Assembly: GCA_015663225.1 (NCBI GenBank)
Contig: DQSO01000035.1
Location: 1-6,130 of the forward strand
Direction: 5' to 3'
Source: Campylobacterales bacterium
Lineage (GTDB): Bacteria > Campylobacterota > Campylobacteria > Campylobacterales > QNZT01
DNA: 6,130 nucleotides
Both the position numbers and the translations under genes were made by a program. The notes beneath the pieces were generated by a model that worked only from the letters and a program-made list of their open reading frames with translations, ran no database searches and was not told where the DNA came from. Shown one piece after another: positions 1 to 6,130 of this stretch; position 1 is the first letter of the stretch, and each line of letters opens with the position of its first letter.

Positions 1-1873
1 ATATAGCTCTTTAAATGATGACATTATTGAGATTGAACTAACTGCAAATCGGGGAGATTGTCTTAGTATTCATGGAGTTGCAAGAGATTTGAGTTCTGCA
101 TTGGATATAGAGTTAATACAAAAAGAGACTACTTATGTGGAAGATCAAAGAGGAATAGGGCGAGTTGTAAAACTTGATATAAGTGGTGAGTCTGATTGTA
201 ATTTGAAATATATGTTTTTTGAAAAAGATAGATTAAAAACTAACTTCTTAACGAGATTACGACTCTGTATGAGTGATATAAAAATTTCAAATGATGTTAT
301 TAATCATCTAAATTATGCAACACATGAGAGTGGAGTAATACTTCGTGCATATGACTTTTGTAAACTTGACAAAGATAAAGATGGTAAAGCAGTTTTAAAC
401 CTTAGGCAAGATGATGACAAAATAGATAGAGTTTATAGTTCATCTTTTTTACTCTCATCTGTTGGCTTGGAGCAAAATAGTGATTTTGATGTAGTTGAAG
501 GTTGTGATGAAGTTTTAGTAGAAGCTAGTTATGTAAGACCTGATGATATAGCATCAAAAAGATATGAAGTAAAAGCTAAGAGTGATGAACTCTACTATAA
601 AAGTTCTCGAGGAAGTGAGACTGACTTAGGATTTGGACTTAAAGTATTATCCCAGTCGATAATGAGTGGTGCAAAAATATATAGTGGATATGAAGAGACT
701 ATTGATAGTGATGAAGAGACAATTATACAAGTAGAAGAGAGTTTTATTCATGATTTTATAGGTGATGAGATAAGTGATACAAAGATTATGCAGATACTTC
801 AAAGTTTGGGATTTGATGTTGAGTTTAGAGGTGAGTTTTTTATTGTAAAAGTTCCTCTATTTAGGAGTGATATAAAAAATACTCAAGATATTATTGAGGA
901 GATTGTTCGTATTTATGGTATTGACAATATCAGATCTAAGCCTCTATGTAGTTTTGAGCGAAGAGTTGTAAATAGTGCTTATGAGAAGATAAAAAAGAGA
1001 AGGTTTTACCGAAATCGTGCAGTTGGAGCTGGTTTTTTTGAATCTGTTCACTACTTTTTTGAAAATAGAGATGATTTAGCTAAATATGGTTTTAAATGTG
1101 TAAAAAGTGAGATGGATTTGAAAAATCCAATTAGTAGTGAGTTAAATAGTTTTAGAACTACACTCTCTCTTCATCTTTTAAGAAGTGCTAGTAAAAATGC
1201 AAAAGTTGGAAGAAAGAGTATAAAGATATTTGAACTAGGTCGAGTGGTTGATGAGAGTTTGAATGAGAGTGAAAAACTATCTTTTATCTTGAGTGGTGAT
1301 AGTGAAAGTGAGAGTCTTAAAAATAGTGCAAAGGTTAAAGAGCTCTCTTTTGTAGATGCAGTAGATAGCCTTTCAAAAATAGTTGGTGAGTTTGAGCTTA
1401 AGCAAGCTATGAGTGAGAGTAAACTTTTTAATCCATATGAATATGCTAGAGTGATTTTAAAAGGAAGAGATATTGGATTTATTTCACGAGTTCACTTAGA
1501 GGTAGAAAAAGAGTTTGACTTGCAAAGAAGTTATATTTGTGAGTTAGATTTTGATAGTTTAAAATATGAGATTATAAAAGTTGATAACTACTCAAAGTTT
1601 CAATCATCACAAAAAGATCTCTCATTTTTGATTGGTAGCGATATGAGTTTTGAAAAGATTAGAGTTGAGCTTGATGGTAAGATTGATAAGACAATAGTCT
1701 CTTTTTATCCTATTGATCTATATGAAGCAGATGAGCTTGAAAATAAAAAAAGTTTGACAATAAGATTTATACTGCAACTAAAAGAGGGTACTTTACAAGA
1801 GAGTGATATTGTAAAGGCTATGGATGGTGTGAGTGAAATTTTAAAAGCTAAGTTAGGATTAGAGATAAGATGA
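1..1873 (+). CDS. pheT: Phenylalanyl-tRNA synthetase beta subunit, 5'-truncated by the window edge
   Basis: Beta chain of the cytoplasmic alpha2-beta2 enzyme that attaches phenylalanine to tRNA-Phe. The frame is open from base 2 and gives 623 residues; about 150 N-terminal residues, including the OB-fold tRNA-binding domain, should lie upstream. The family motif [16 protein letters not shown] sits at about 41-88, so the TTG at 89 is not the start. Order seen: B3/B4 editing domain (about 150-690), B5 domain (about 730-935, ending [16 protein letters not shown]), the catalytic-like fold with [14 protein letters not shown] (about 1124-1165) and FELGRVV, and a C-terminal ferredoxin-like anticodon-binding domain (about 1580-1870, with [14 protein letters not shown]). 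The core and C-terminus look normal. The editing domain is divergent: Arg replaces the usual His of the LHAFD motif, Glu replaces Ala of TDAS, and the MGG-type loop is absent. The stop overlaps the aroA start by four bases. Identity is secure; loss of editing is my inference. Confidence 0.97.
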   Translation, partial: YSSLNDDIIEIELTANRGDCLSIHGVARDLSSALDIELIQKETTYVEDQRGIGRVVKLDISGESDCNLKYMFFEKDRLKTNFLTRLRLCMSDIKISNDVINHLNYATHESGVILRAYDFCKLDKDKDGKAVLNLRQDDDKIDRVYSSSFLLSSVGLEQNSDFDVVEGCDEVLVEASYVRPDDIASKRYEVKAKSDELYYKSSRGSETDLGFGLKVLSQSIMSGAKIYSGYEETIDSDEETIIQVEESFIHDFIGDEISDTKIMQILQSLGFDVEFRGEFFIVKVPLFRSDIKNTQDIIEEIVRIYGIDNIRSKPLCSFERRVVNSAYEKIKKRRFYRNRAVGAGFFESVHYFFENRDDLAKYGFKCVKSEMDLKNPISSELNSFRTTLSLHLLRSASKNAKVGRKSIKIFELGRVVDESLNESEKLSFILSGDSESESLKNSAKVKELSFVDAVDSLSKIVGEFELKQAMSESKLFNPYEYARVILKGRDIGFISRVHLEVEKEFDLQRSYICELDFDSLKYEIIKVDNYSKFQSSQKDLSFLIGSDMSFEKIRVELDGKIDKTIVSFYPIDLYEADELENKKSLTIRFILQLKEGTLQESDIVKAMDGVSEILKAKLGLEIR

Positions 1874-3159
1874 GTTATATAGAGGTAAAAAAAAGTGATA
1901 AAAGTTTCAGTGAAGATATTAGTGAGATAGCAAGTGATAAGTCAATCTCTCATAGATGTGCAATATTTTCTCTACTAAGTAGCAAGCCTTCACATATAAA
2001 GAATTTTCTTCAAGCAGAAGATACTTTGAACTCTTTAAATATAGTTAAACTTTTAGGGGCTAAAATAGAAAATAATGGAAAAGATGTAACTATTACACCT
2101 CCCAAAAAGATAGTAGAAACTCCACATATACTTGATTGTGGCAATAGTGGAACAGCTATTAGACTATTTATGGGGTTTTTAGCTCCTCTTAAGGGGTTTT
2201 TTATACTTCATGGAGATGAGTATTTGGCTCGTCGTCCTATGAAAAGAGTTGCAAATCCACTAAGAGAGATAGGTGCAAAAATCGATGCAAGAGAAAATGG
2301 AGAGTTAGCACCAATCTCAATAAGAGGTAGCGAACTTGATGGTTTTAGATATGAGAGTAAGATAGCATCAGCTCAAGTAAAGAGTGCGATGATATTAGCG
2401 GCACTAAAAGCAAAAAGCAGTTCATACTACAAAGAGGATGAACTTAGTCGTGATCATAGTGAGAGAATGCTAAGAGGTATGGGTGCAAAGATTGAAAATG
2501 AAGATGGATATATAAAGATAGAGCCTTTAACAACAACTTTAAAGCCTTTAGATATAGAGGTTCCTTCTGATCCTTCAAGTGGATTTTTCTTTGCGGTGTT
2601 AGCTAGTATGTTTAAAGGTTCATCTGTAACTATAAAAAATACTACACTTAATCCTACAAGGATTGAAGCATATAAAATACTTCAAAAGATGGGTGCTAAG
2701 GTTGAGTTTATAGAAACAACTAGTAGATATGAGCCTATTGGTGATATAAAAATAATAGGAGATACTCTTAACGGTGTTGAGGTTAGTGAAAATCTTTCAT
2801 GGCTTATTGATGAACTTCCAGCACTTTCAATTGCTATGGCTGTAGCAAATGGCAAGAGTGTAGTTAAAAATGCTAAAGAGCTTAGAGTTAAAGAGAGTGA
2901 TAGAATCGCAACTGTTGTTGAAAACTTACAAAAGTGTGGTGTAAATGTAAGTGAAAAAGATGATGGATATGAGATAGTTGGTGGAGAGTTGTGTAGTGCA
3001 GCAGTTGATAGTTATGGTGATCATAGGATAGCTATGAGTTTTTTGATAGCTGGTGTTAAGTGTGGTGTTAGAGTTTGGGATGTAGATTGTATTAAGACAT
3101 CTTTCCCTAACTTTATAGATATACTTGGTAGGTTTACAAAGGTTGAAAGTGGAGATTAG
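1870..3159 (+). CDS. aroA: 3-phosphoshikimate 1-carboxyvinyltransferase (EPSP synthase)
   Basis: Catalyses the sixth shikimate-pathway step, joining phosphoenolpyruvate to shikimate-3-phosphate on the way to chorismate and aromatic amino acids; cytoplasmic. The 429 residues are normal length. Family motifs appear in order: SDKSISHR (22-29), GNSGTAIR (91-98), RRPMKRV (121-127), SAQVKSA (167-173), RDHSE (194-198), DPSS (234-237), NPTR (261-264), IDELP (313-317, with the family's catalytic Asp at 314), RVKESDR (339-345), GDHRIAMS (383-390) and KTSFPNF (409-415). The SAQxK, RxHxE and NxTR motifs are those used to define class II enzymes. At the site corresponding to Gly96 of the E. coli enzyme, Gly is kept. 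The ATG overlaps the pheT stop as ATGA. An AGGA at 1855-1858 is far upstream (11 bases), so translation is probably coupled to pheT. The 3' end overlaps ispH. Confidence 0.98.
   Translation: MSYIEVKKSDKSFSEDISEIASDKSISHRCAIFSLLSSKPSHIKNFLQAEDTLNSLNIVKLLGAKIENNGKDVTITPPKKIVETPHILDCGNSGTAIRLFMGFLAPLKGFFILHGDEYLARRPMKRVANPLREIGAKIDARENGELAPISIRGSELDGFRYESKIASAQVKSAMILAALKAKSSSYYKEDELSRDHSERMLRGMGAKIENEDGYIKIEPLTTTLKPLDIEVPSDPSSGFFFAVLASMFKGSSVTIKNTTLNPTRIEAYKILQKMGAKVEFIETTSRYEPIGDIKIIGDTLNGVEVSENLSWLIDELPALSIAMAVANGKSVVKNAKELRVKESDRIATVVENLQKCGVNVSEKDDGYEIVGGELCSAAVDSYGDHRIAMSFLIAGVKCGVRVWDVDCIKTSFPNFIDILGRFTKVESGD
3138..3142 (+). promoter_or_regulatory. Ribosome-binding site that favours the GTG start of ispH
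   Basis: AAAGG lies inside the end of aroA. It is six bases from the GTG at 3149 but touches the TTG at 3143 directly, so the spacing supports GTG. A weaker TAGG at 3129-3132 could serve the TTG with a ten-base gap. Confidence 0.55.
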
Positions 3160-3979
3160 ATTAGCTAAGAGTTATGGGTTTTGTTTTGGTGTAAAAAGAG
3201 CTATAGAGCTTGCTGAAAATATAAAAGATGCAACAACAATTGGTCCTCTTATTCATAACGATGAGGAGATAAATAGGTTAAAAGAGGGATTCAATGTTAC
3301 AACAGCTTGTGGTATAGATGATATAGGGGGAGCTAAAAAGACAATTATACGAACTCATGGTATAGAAAAAGGAGATTTAGCTAAGTTAGAAAAAATGGAA
3401 GTTGAAATAGTTGATGCAACTTGTCCTTTTGTTAAAAATCCTCAAAAAATAGTAAAGATGATGAGTGAAGATGGATATACAATAGTAATATTTGGTGATG
3501 AGAATCATCCTGAAGTAAAAGGTGTTAGAAGTTACTCTATAAGTGAACCATTTGTTGTTATGAGCACCAAGGAGTTAGATATAAAAAAACTTGGTAAAAG
3601 GGTTGCTATTATTTCTCAAACTACAAGAAAACCAAGTGAGTTTTTAAAAATAGTTGATTATCTAGTGCTTAGGGTAAGTGAAGTAAGAGTTTTTAATACA
3701 ATATGTAATGCAACATTTGAAAATCAAGATGCGGTTAAAGAGTTAGCTTGTGAAGCTGATGTGATGATAGTTATAGGTGGACGAAGCTCTTCAAATACAA
3801 AGCAACTCTTAACTATATCAAAAGAGATTTGTAGTGATAGTTATCTCATTGAAAATGATAAAGAATTGGACAAAAATTGGTTTAAAAATAAGAAAATATG
3901 TGGCATTAGTGCAGGTGCATCTACTCCTGATTGGATAATAAAAAGAGTAACAAGTAAAATAAAAGAAATTTGTGTATAA
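3149..3979 (+). CDS. ispH: 4-hydroxy-3-methylbut-2-enyl diphosphate reductase
   Basis: Last enzyme of the non-mevalonate (MEP) pathway: it reduces HMBPP to IPP and DMAPP using an iron-sulfur cluster in the cytoplasm. Counting from the GTG at 3149 (276 residues, close to the roughly 277 I recall for C. jejuni), all three cluster cysteines are present: Cys12 in GFCFGVKRA, Cys92 in DATCPFV and Cys186 in NTICNAT. Substrate-site residues also fit: His36 (IHN), His70 (RTHG), His120 and Glu122 (NHPEVKG), Ser214 and Asn216 (SSSNTKQL), and Ser258 in [16 protein letters not shown] is preferred because AAAGG is six bases upstream and the protein then begins [12 protein letters not shown], in register with the Campylobacter N-terminus as I recall it. 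TTG at 3143 and TTG at 3125 are alternatives, so the start is less certain than the identity. The GTG start overlaps aroA by 11 bases. The TAA stop lies within the putative rpsA -10 box. Confidence 0.96.
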   Translation: MEIRLAKSYGFCFGVKRAIELAENIKDATTIGPLIHNDEEINRLKEGFNVTTACGIDDIGGAKKTIIRTHGIEKGDLAKLEKMEVEIVDATCPFVKNPQKIVKMMSEDGYTIVIFGDENHPEVKGVRSYSISEPFVVMSTKELDIKKLGKRVAIISQTTRKPSEFLKIVDYLVLRVSEVRVFNTICNATFENQDAVKELACEADVMIVIGGRSSSNTKQLLTISKEICSDSYLIENDKELDKNWFKNKKICGISAGASTPDWIIKRVTSKIKEICV

Positions 3980-3980
3980 T
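3975..3980 (+). promoter_or_regulatory. Putative -10 box of an rpsA promoter
   Basis: A perfect TATAAT overlaps the last codon and the TAA stop of ispH. It is preceded by TGTG, although the TG is one base off the extended -10 position. No convincing -35 hexamer lies 16-18 bases upstream, which is common for housekeeping promoters in this phylum. Transcription would start near 3986-3988 and give a short leader of about 30 A/T-rich bases before rpsA. This is a sequence match only. Confidence 0.5.
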
Positions 3981-4006
3981 GGGCGAAAATAAAATAAAAT
4001 TTTAAT

Positions 4007-4013
4007 AAAAGGA
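4007..4013 (+). promoter_or_regulatory. Ribosome-binding site that decides the rpsA start
   Basis: AAAAGGA directly abuts the ATG at 4014 with no spacer, which is too close for initiation there. The next in-frame ATG at 4020 is six bases downstream, an ordinary spacing. This favours 4020 as the true start and drops two residues from the longer reading. Confidence 0.7.
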
Positions 4014-4019
4014 ATGTCA

Positions 4020-5717
4020 ATGTTAAATGAGGTGAACTCTAAAGTTCTAAGTAAAAAAGCTATTGAAGAGATGGATTTGGGTGAAGAAGACAATTTTGAG
4101 GCGATGTTTGCAGAGTCAATCAAAAAAGAAAAGGGTGGCAGTATAGTAACTGGTATTATCGTATCGATTAAAGAGGGTGAAGATAATATCTTAGTTGATG
4201 TAGGTAAGAAACAAGAGGGACTTTTAAATAAAGCAGAGATAACTGATGGCGAGGGTAACTTGATATTTAAAACTGGTGATGAAATCACAGTTGCAATAAG
4301 TGGTTATAGAAATGAGAGACCTTTCCTTTCATATAAAAAAGCTATTAAAGCAAAAAAAGTAAATGATTTTGTTGAAGCTTATGATGAAGATGCTGAACCT
4401 ACTATGGTTGATGGTGTTATTGTTGGTAAGAACAAGGGTGGTTATATTGTAGAAGATTCTGAGAGTTTAGAGTATTTTATGCCAAGAAGCCAAGCATACC
4501 TGAAAGAGTCAAATACACTTATCGGTAAGAAGATAAAAGCACAAGTTATTAAAGTAGATAAAACTACAAAATCTATTGTAATTTCAAGAAAAGTTCTTAT
4601 TGAAGCTGAGAAAGAGAAGAGAAAAGAGATAGTTGATGAACTTCTTAAAAAAGATGAGCCAGTAGAGGGAACAATCAAAAAAATTACTAGTTATGGTATG
4701 TTTGTTGATATTGGTGGAATGGATGGATTAGTTCACTATAGTGAGATTAGTTACAAAGGTCCAGTTAACCCTTCAAAACATTTTACTGAAGGTGAAGTAA
4801 TCACTGTTAAGCCTCTTAATTATGATGAAGCAAAAAGACATCTTTCACTATCTATAAAAGCAGCTATGAGCGATCCTTGGGATGAGTTAAAAGATCAGCT
4901 TGAAGTTGGTGATGCTGTTAAAGTTGAAGTTAGCAATATTGAACCTTATGGTGTATTTGTAGATTTAGGAAATGATATAGAAGGATTTTTACATGTTTCT
5001 GAAATATCATGGGATAAAAATATTAAACATCCTCAGGATTATCTAAAAGTTAAAGAAGAGATTGATGTTGAAATCGTAGAGATGGATTTTGAGAAGAGAA
5101 AACTAAGAGTTAGTCTTAAAAGTCTTCTTCCTAAGCCATTTGATGAATTTAAGCAAAATTATAAAGTTGGAGATAGTGTTAAAGGTATTATTACAACTAT
5201 TACTAACTTTGGTGCATTTGTTAAGATTGGTAGTATTGAAGGTCTTTTACATAATGAAGATATCTCATGGGAGAGAGGTAGTAAGTGTAAAGATCTACTA
5301 AACAGTGGTGATGAAGTAGAAGTTAAAATTGTTAAAATAGATAGAGAAAAAGAGAATATATCTTTAAGTAAAAAAGATTTAGAAGAGAGTCCGATAGAAG
5401 CTTTTGCTAAAAATCATCAAAGTGGAGAAATCTTAGATGTTAAAGTTAGAGATAAAAAAGAGTTTGGACTTTTTGTTGAGATAGAAGATGGTGTTGATGC
5501 ATTGATTCGTATAGAAGATTTAGGTGATAAGTCTTTTGATGAGATTGAGATTGGTGAAGAGATAGAAGCTGCTATCGTATTTATAGATACAGATAAAAAT
5601 AGAGTTAGACTTTCAATAAAAAGAGTTGCTAGAATCAAAGAAAAAGAGGCAATGGAAGAGTTTAACAATGATGAACGATCAACTTTAGGTGATATATTGA
5701 AAGATCAGCTAAAATAA
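4020..5717 (+). CDS. rpsA: 30S ribosomal protein S1
   Basis: S1 binds mRNA and brings it to the 30S subunit for initiation. The 565-residue protein (from ATG 4020) is close to the 557 of E. coli. I count six S1/OB-fold repeats, at about residues 40-106, 125-191, 213-280, 295-366, 381-451 and 467-534. Repeats 3 to 5 carry the clear RNA-binding signature, for example YGMFVDIGGMDGLVHYSEIS, YGVFVDLG with GFLHVSEISW, and FGAFVKIG with GLLHNEDISW. Repeats 1, 2 and 6 are more divergent; in the family the first two mostly contact the ribosome. An acidic lead of about 35 residues precedes repeat 1, and the tail ends TLGDILKDQLK, a common ending in bacterial S1. The upstream start at 4014 would add two residues but has no spacer from the Shine-Dalgarno. 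It probably has its own promoter at the end of ispH. A hairpin just past the stop may end the transcript. Confidence 0.97.
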   Translation: MLNEVNSKVLSKKAIEEMDLGEEDNFEAMFAESIKKEKGGSIVTGIIVSIKEGEDNILVDVGKKQEGLLNKAEITDGEGNLIFKTGDEITVAISGYRNERPFLSYKKAIKAKKVNDFVEAYDEDAEPTMVDGVIVGKNKGGYIVEDSESLEYFMPRSQAYLKESNTLIGKKIKAQVIKVDKTTKSIVISRKVLIEAEKEKRKEIVDELLKKDEPVEGTIKKITSYGMFVDIGGMDGLVHYSEISYKGPVNPSKHFTEGEVITVKPLNYDEAKRHLSLSIKAAMSDPWDELKDQLEVGDAVKVEVSNIEPYGVFVDLGNDIEGFLHVSEISWDKNIKHPQDYLKVKEEIDVEIVEMDFEKRKLRVSLKSLLPKPFDEFKQNYKVGDSVKGIITTITNFGAFVKIGSIEGLLHNEDISWERGSKCKDLLNSGDEVEVKIVKIDREKENISLSKKDLEESPIEAFAKNHQSGEILDVKVRDKKEFGLFVEIEDGVDALIRIEDLGDKSFDEIEIGEEIEAAIVFIDTDKNRVRLSIKRVARIKEKEAMEEFNNDERSTLGDILKDQLK

Positions 5718-5731
5718 ATTTAAATGAAAAC

Positions 5732-5777
5732 AAAGAGTAGGTAACTTATGAAAAAATTTGAGTTATACCTACTCTTT
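5732..5777 (+). terminator. Hairpin with T-run over the start of the small gene: candidate rpsA terminator or translation switch
   Basis: An 11-bp perfect inverted repeat is formed by AAAGAGTAGGT (5732-5742) and ACCTACTCTTT (5767-5777). AACT (5743-5746) can add four pairs with AGTT (5761-5764), leaving an AT bulge. The loop (5747-5760) holds the ATG of the small gene, and the left arm holds its AGTAGG ribosome-binding site. The right arm runs into TTTTCT, as in an intrinsic terminator. The stem has four G-C pairs in its eight-base core and is otherwise A-T, so strength is moderate. Whether it ends rpsA transcripts, hides the small gene's start or does neither cannot be told from sequence. Confidence 0.45.
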
Positions 5778-5987
5778 TCTACACTACTTATTGGTACAGT
5801 AATTTTAATTTTTACTATGTATCACTTTATTAAACCAACTACTATTGATATAGAAAATCTTTCTAGTAGTTTGAAAATAAGAGAAGATGAAAATTTTATT
5901 GATAATAAGAGCGGTTGGATTGCAAAAATGAATAAAATAAAAAGTTCACACTCTTATCCAATAGATATATATAAAATAGATTTTTAA
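5748..5987 (+). CDS. Small single-pass membrane-anchored protein of unknown function
   Basis: 79 residues with no family I can name. The N-terminus is MKKFE followed by one hydrophobic segment at about residues 6-28, then a polar tail of about 50 residues ending YKIDF. Lysines before the segment and the absence of a lipobox or clear signal-peptidase site suggest an uncleaved anchor with the tail in the periplasm. The tail holds a short charged stretch (KIREDENFIDNKSG) and no cysteine. It sits between rpsA and serA, where C. jejuni also has a small putative periplasmic protein (Cj0892c by my recollection), so it may be a positional orthologue. AGTAGG at 5736-5741 is six bases before the ATG, but lies in the left arm of a hairpin that also encloses the start codon. 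The start of serA is only nine bases beyond its stop. It is probably a real gene, given its start signals, anchor design and tight fit between neighbours. Confidence 0.72.
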   Translation: MKKFELYLLFSTLLIGTVILIFTMYHFIKPTTIDIENLSSSLKIREDENFIDNKSGWIAKMNKIKSSHSYPIDIYKIDF

Positions 5988-5992
5988 GGGGA
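5986..5992 (+). promoter_or_regulatory. Strong Shine-Dalgarno of serA
   Basis: AAGGGGA ends four bases before the ATG at 5997 and overlaps the TAA stop of the small gene. It is the most G-rich ribosome-binding site in the window and fixes the serA start. No clear promoter separates serA from the small gene. Confidence 0.75.
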
Positions 5993-5996
5993 ATTT

Positions 5997-6130
5997 ATGA
6001 GTAAAAAAATAGTAGTTTGTGATGCTATTCATACTAGGGGTTTTGAAATACTAAAAAGTTGCGATGATATAGTTTATATAGATGCTTCGGGGGAAGATAA
6101 GATTAAACTACTTGATATTGTAAGTGATGC
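5997..6130 (+). CDS. serA: D-3-phosphoglycerate dehydrogenase, N-terminal fragment cut by the window edge
   Basis: First enzyme of serine biosynthesis: NAD-dependent oxidation of 3-phosphoglycerate to 3-phosphohydroxypyruvate in the cytoplasm. Only 44 complete codons and two bases of the next are in the window. They begin MSKKIVVCDAIHTRGFEILK, which fits the start of the Campylobacterota enzyme (I recall VIVCDAIHPIGFELLK in C. jejuni). This stretch is the beginning of the substrate-binding domain; the NAD-binding GxGxxG motif, catalytic residues and any ACT domain lie beyond the edge. The position after rpsA and a small gene supports the call. A related 2-hydroxyacid dehydrogenase cannot be fully ruled out from this fragment alone. 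The ATG follows a strong AAGGGGA. Confidence 0.85.
   Translation, partial: MSKKIVVCDAIHTRGFEILKSCDDIVYIDASGEDKIKLLDIVSD

Noticed and set aside
89..91. TTG as the start of pheT
   Set aside because: The frame is open to the window edge and carries the conserved [14 protein letters not shown] motif just upstream, so the gene is cut by the window and does not start here.
1255..1340. Dense run of GAGAGT/AGTGAG-like words in pheT, looking like a short repeat
   Set aside because: It is explained by a Ser/Glu-rich linker encoded mostly with AGT and GAG codons, which are frequent throughout the window. No regular repeat unit is present.
3995..4004. Ten-base palindrome TAAAATTTTA in the rpsA leader
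   Set aside because: It is A/T only and too short to form a stable hairpin; likely chance in A/T-rich DNA.
3818..4288. Minus-strand open frame of 156 codons
   Set aside because: It runs antisense across the end of ispH, the rpsA promoter region and the start of rpsA. Its product is a Ser/Phe/Ile-rich low-complexity chain with no motif, as expected from the complement of Lys/Glu/Asp-rich coding sequence.
4442..4678. Minus-strand open frame of 78 codons inside rpsA
   Set aside because: Fully antisense to a conserved S1 domain, Ser/Phe-rich, and with no recognisable motif.
5417..5668. Minus-strand open frame of 83 codons inside rpsA
   Set aside because: Antisense to the sixth S1 repeat, Ser/Ile-rich, and with no support beyond the lack of stops.
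5961..5980. TATAAA-like sequence before serA as a possible promoter
   Set aside because: Lies in an A/T-rich coding stretch with no supporting -35 or exact -10 match; too weak to annotate.
1..6130. A novel defence, mobile or other accessory system
   Set aside because: Every long frame is a recognised core gene in an order I recall from Campylobacterota. I see no direct-repeat array, insertion sequence ends, integrase, tRNA-linked junction or composition shift.

Overview
The window is a compact, low-G+C stretch (roughly one third G+C by eye) with all genes on the plus strand and almost no intergenic DNA. The order is pheT (partial), aroA, ispH, rpsA, a small membrane-protein gene, then serA (partial). 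From memory, this matches the pheS-pheT-aroA-ispH-rpsA-(small hypothetical)-serA block of Campylobacter jejuni. The AroA and IspH proteins also read as close relatives of the Campylobacter proteins. I therefore place the organism in Campylobacterota (formerly Epsilonproteobacteria). I cannot fix the genus; a Sulfurimonas/Arcobacter-type organism is as plausible as Campylobacter itself.

Left part (1-3979). pheT is open to the left edge, so its N-terminal tRNA-binding domain lies outside the window. Its stop overlaps the aroA start in an ATGA. The end of aroA overlaps the ispH start, for which I favour a GTG at 3149. The three genes look translationally coupled and probably share a transcript with an upstream pheS. 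Functionally, aroA makes the chorismate precursor needed for phenylalanine, pheT helps charge tRNA-Phe, and ispH makes isoprenoid precursors.

Middle (3980-5717). A TATAAT -10-like box overlaps the ispH stop codon and probably gives rpsA its own promoter. rpsA encodes a six-domain ribosomal protein S1. The Shine-Dalgarno spacing points to the second of two close ATGs as its start.

Right part (5718-6130). An 11-bp perfect inverted repeat followed by a T-run covers the ribosome-binding site, start codon and first codons of a 79-residue membrane-anchored protein. It could be an intrinsic terminator for rpsA, a translation switch for the small gene, or both. serA begins nine bases after the small gene, behind a strong Shine-Dalgarno, and runs off the right edge.

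This is mainly core housekeeping DNA. I see no mobile element, CRISPR array, tRNA, rRNA or defence system, and no gap over 300 bases without a gene. The points most worth a second look are the eroded-looking proofreading site of PheT and the hairpin at the start of the small gene.
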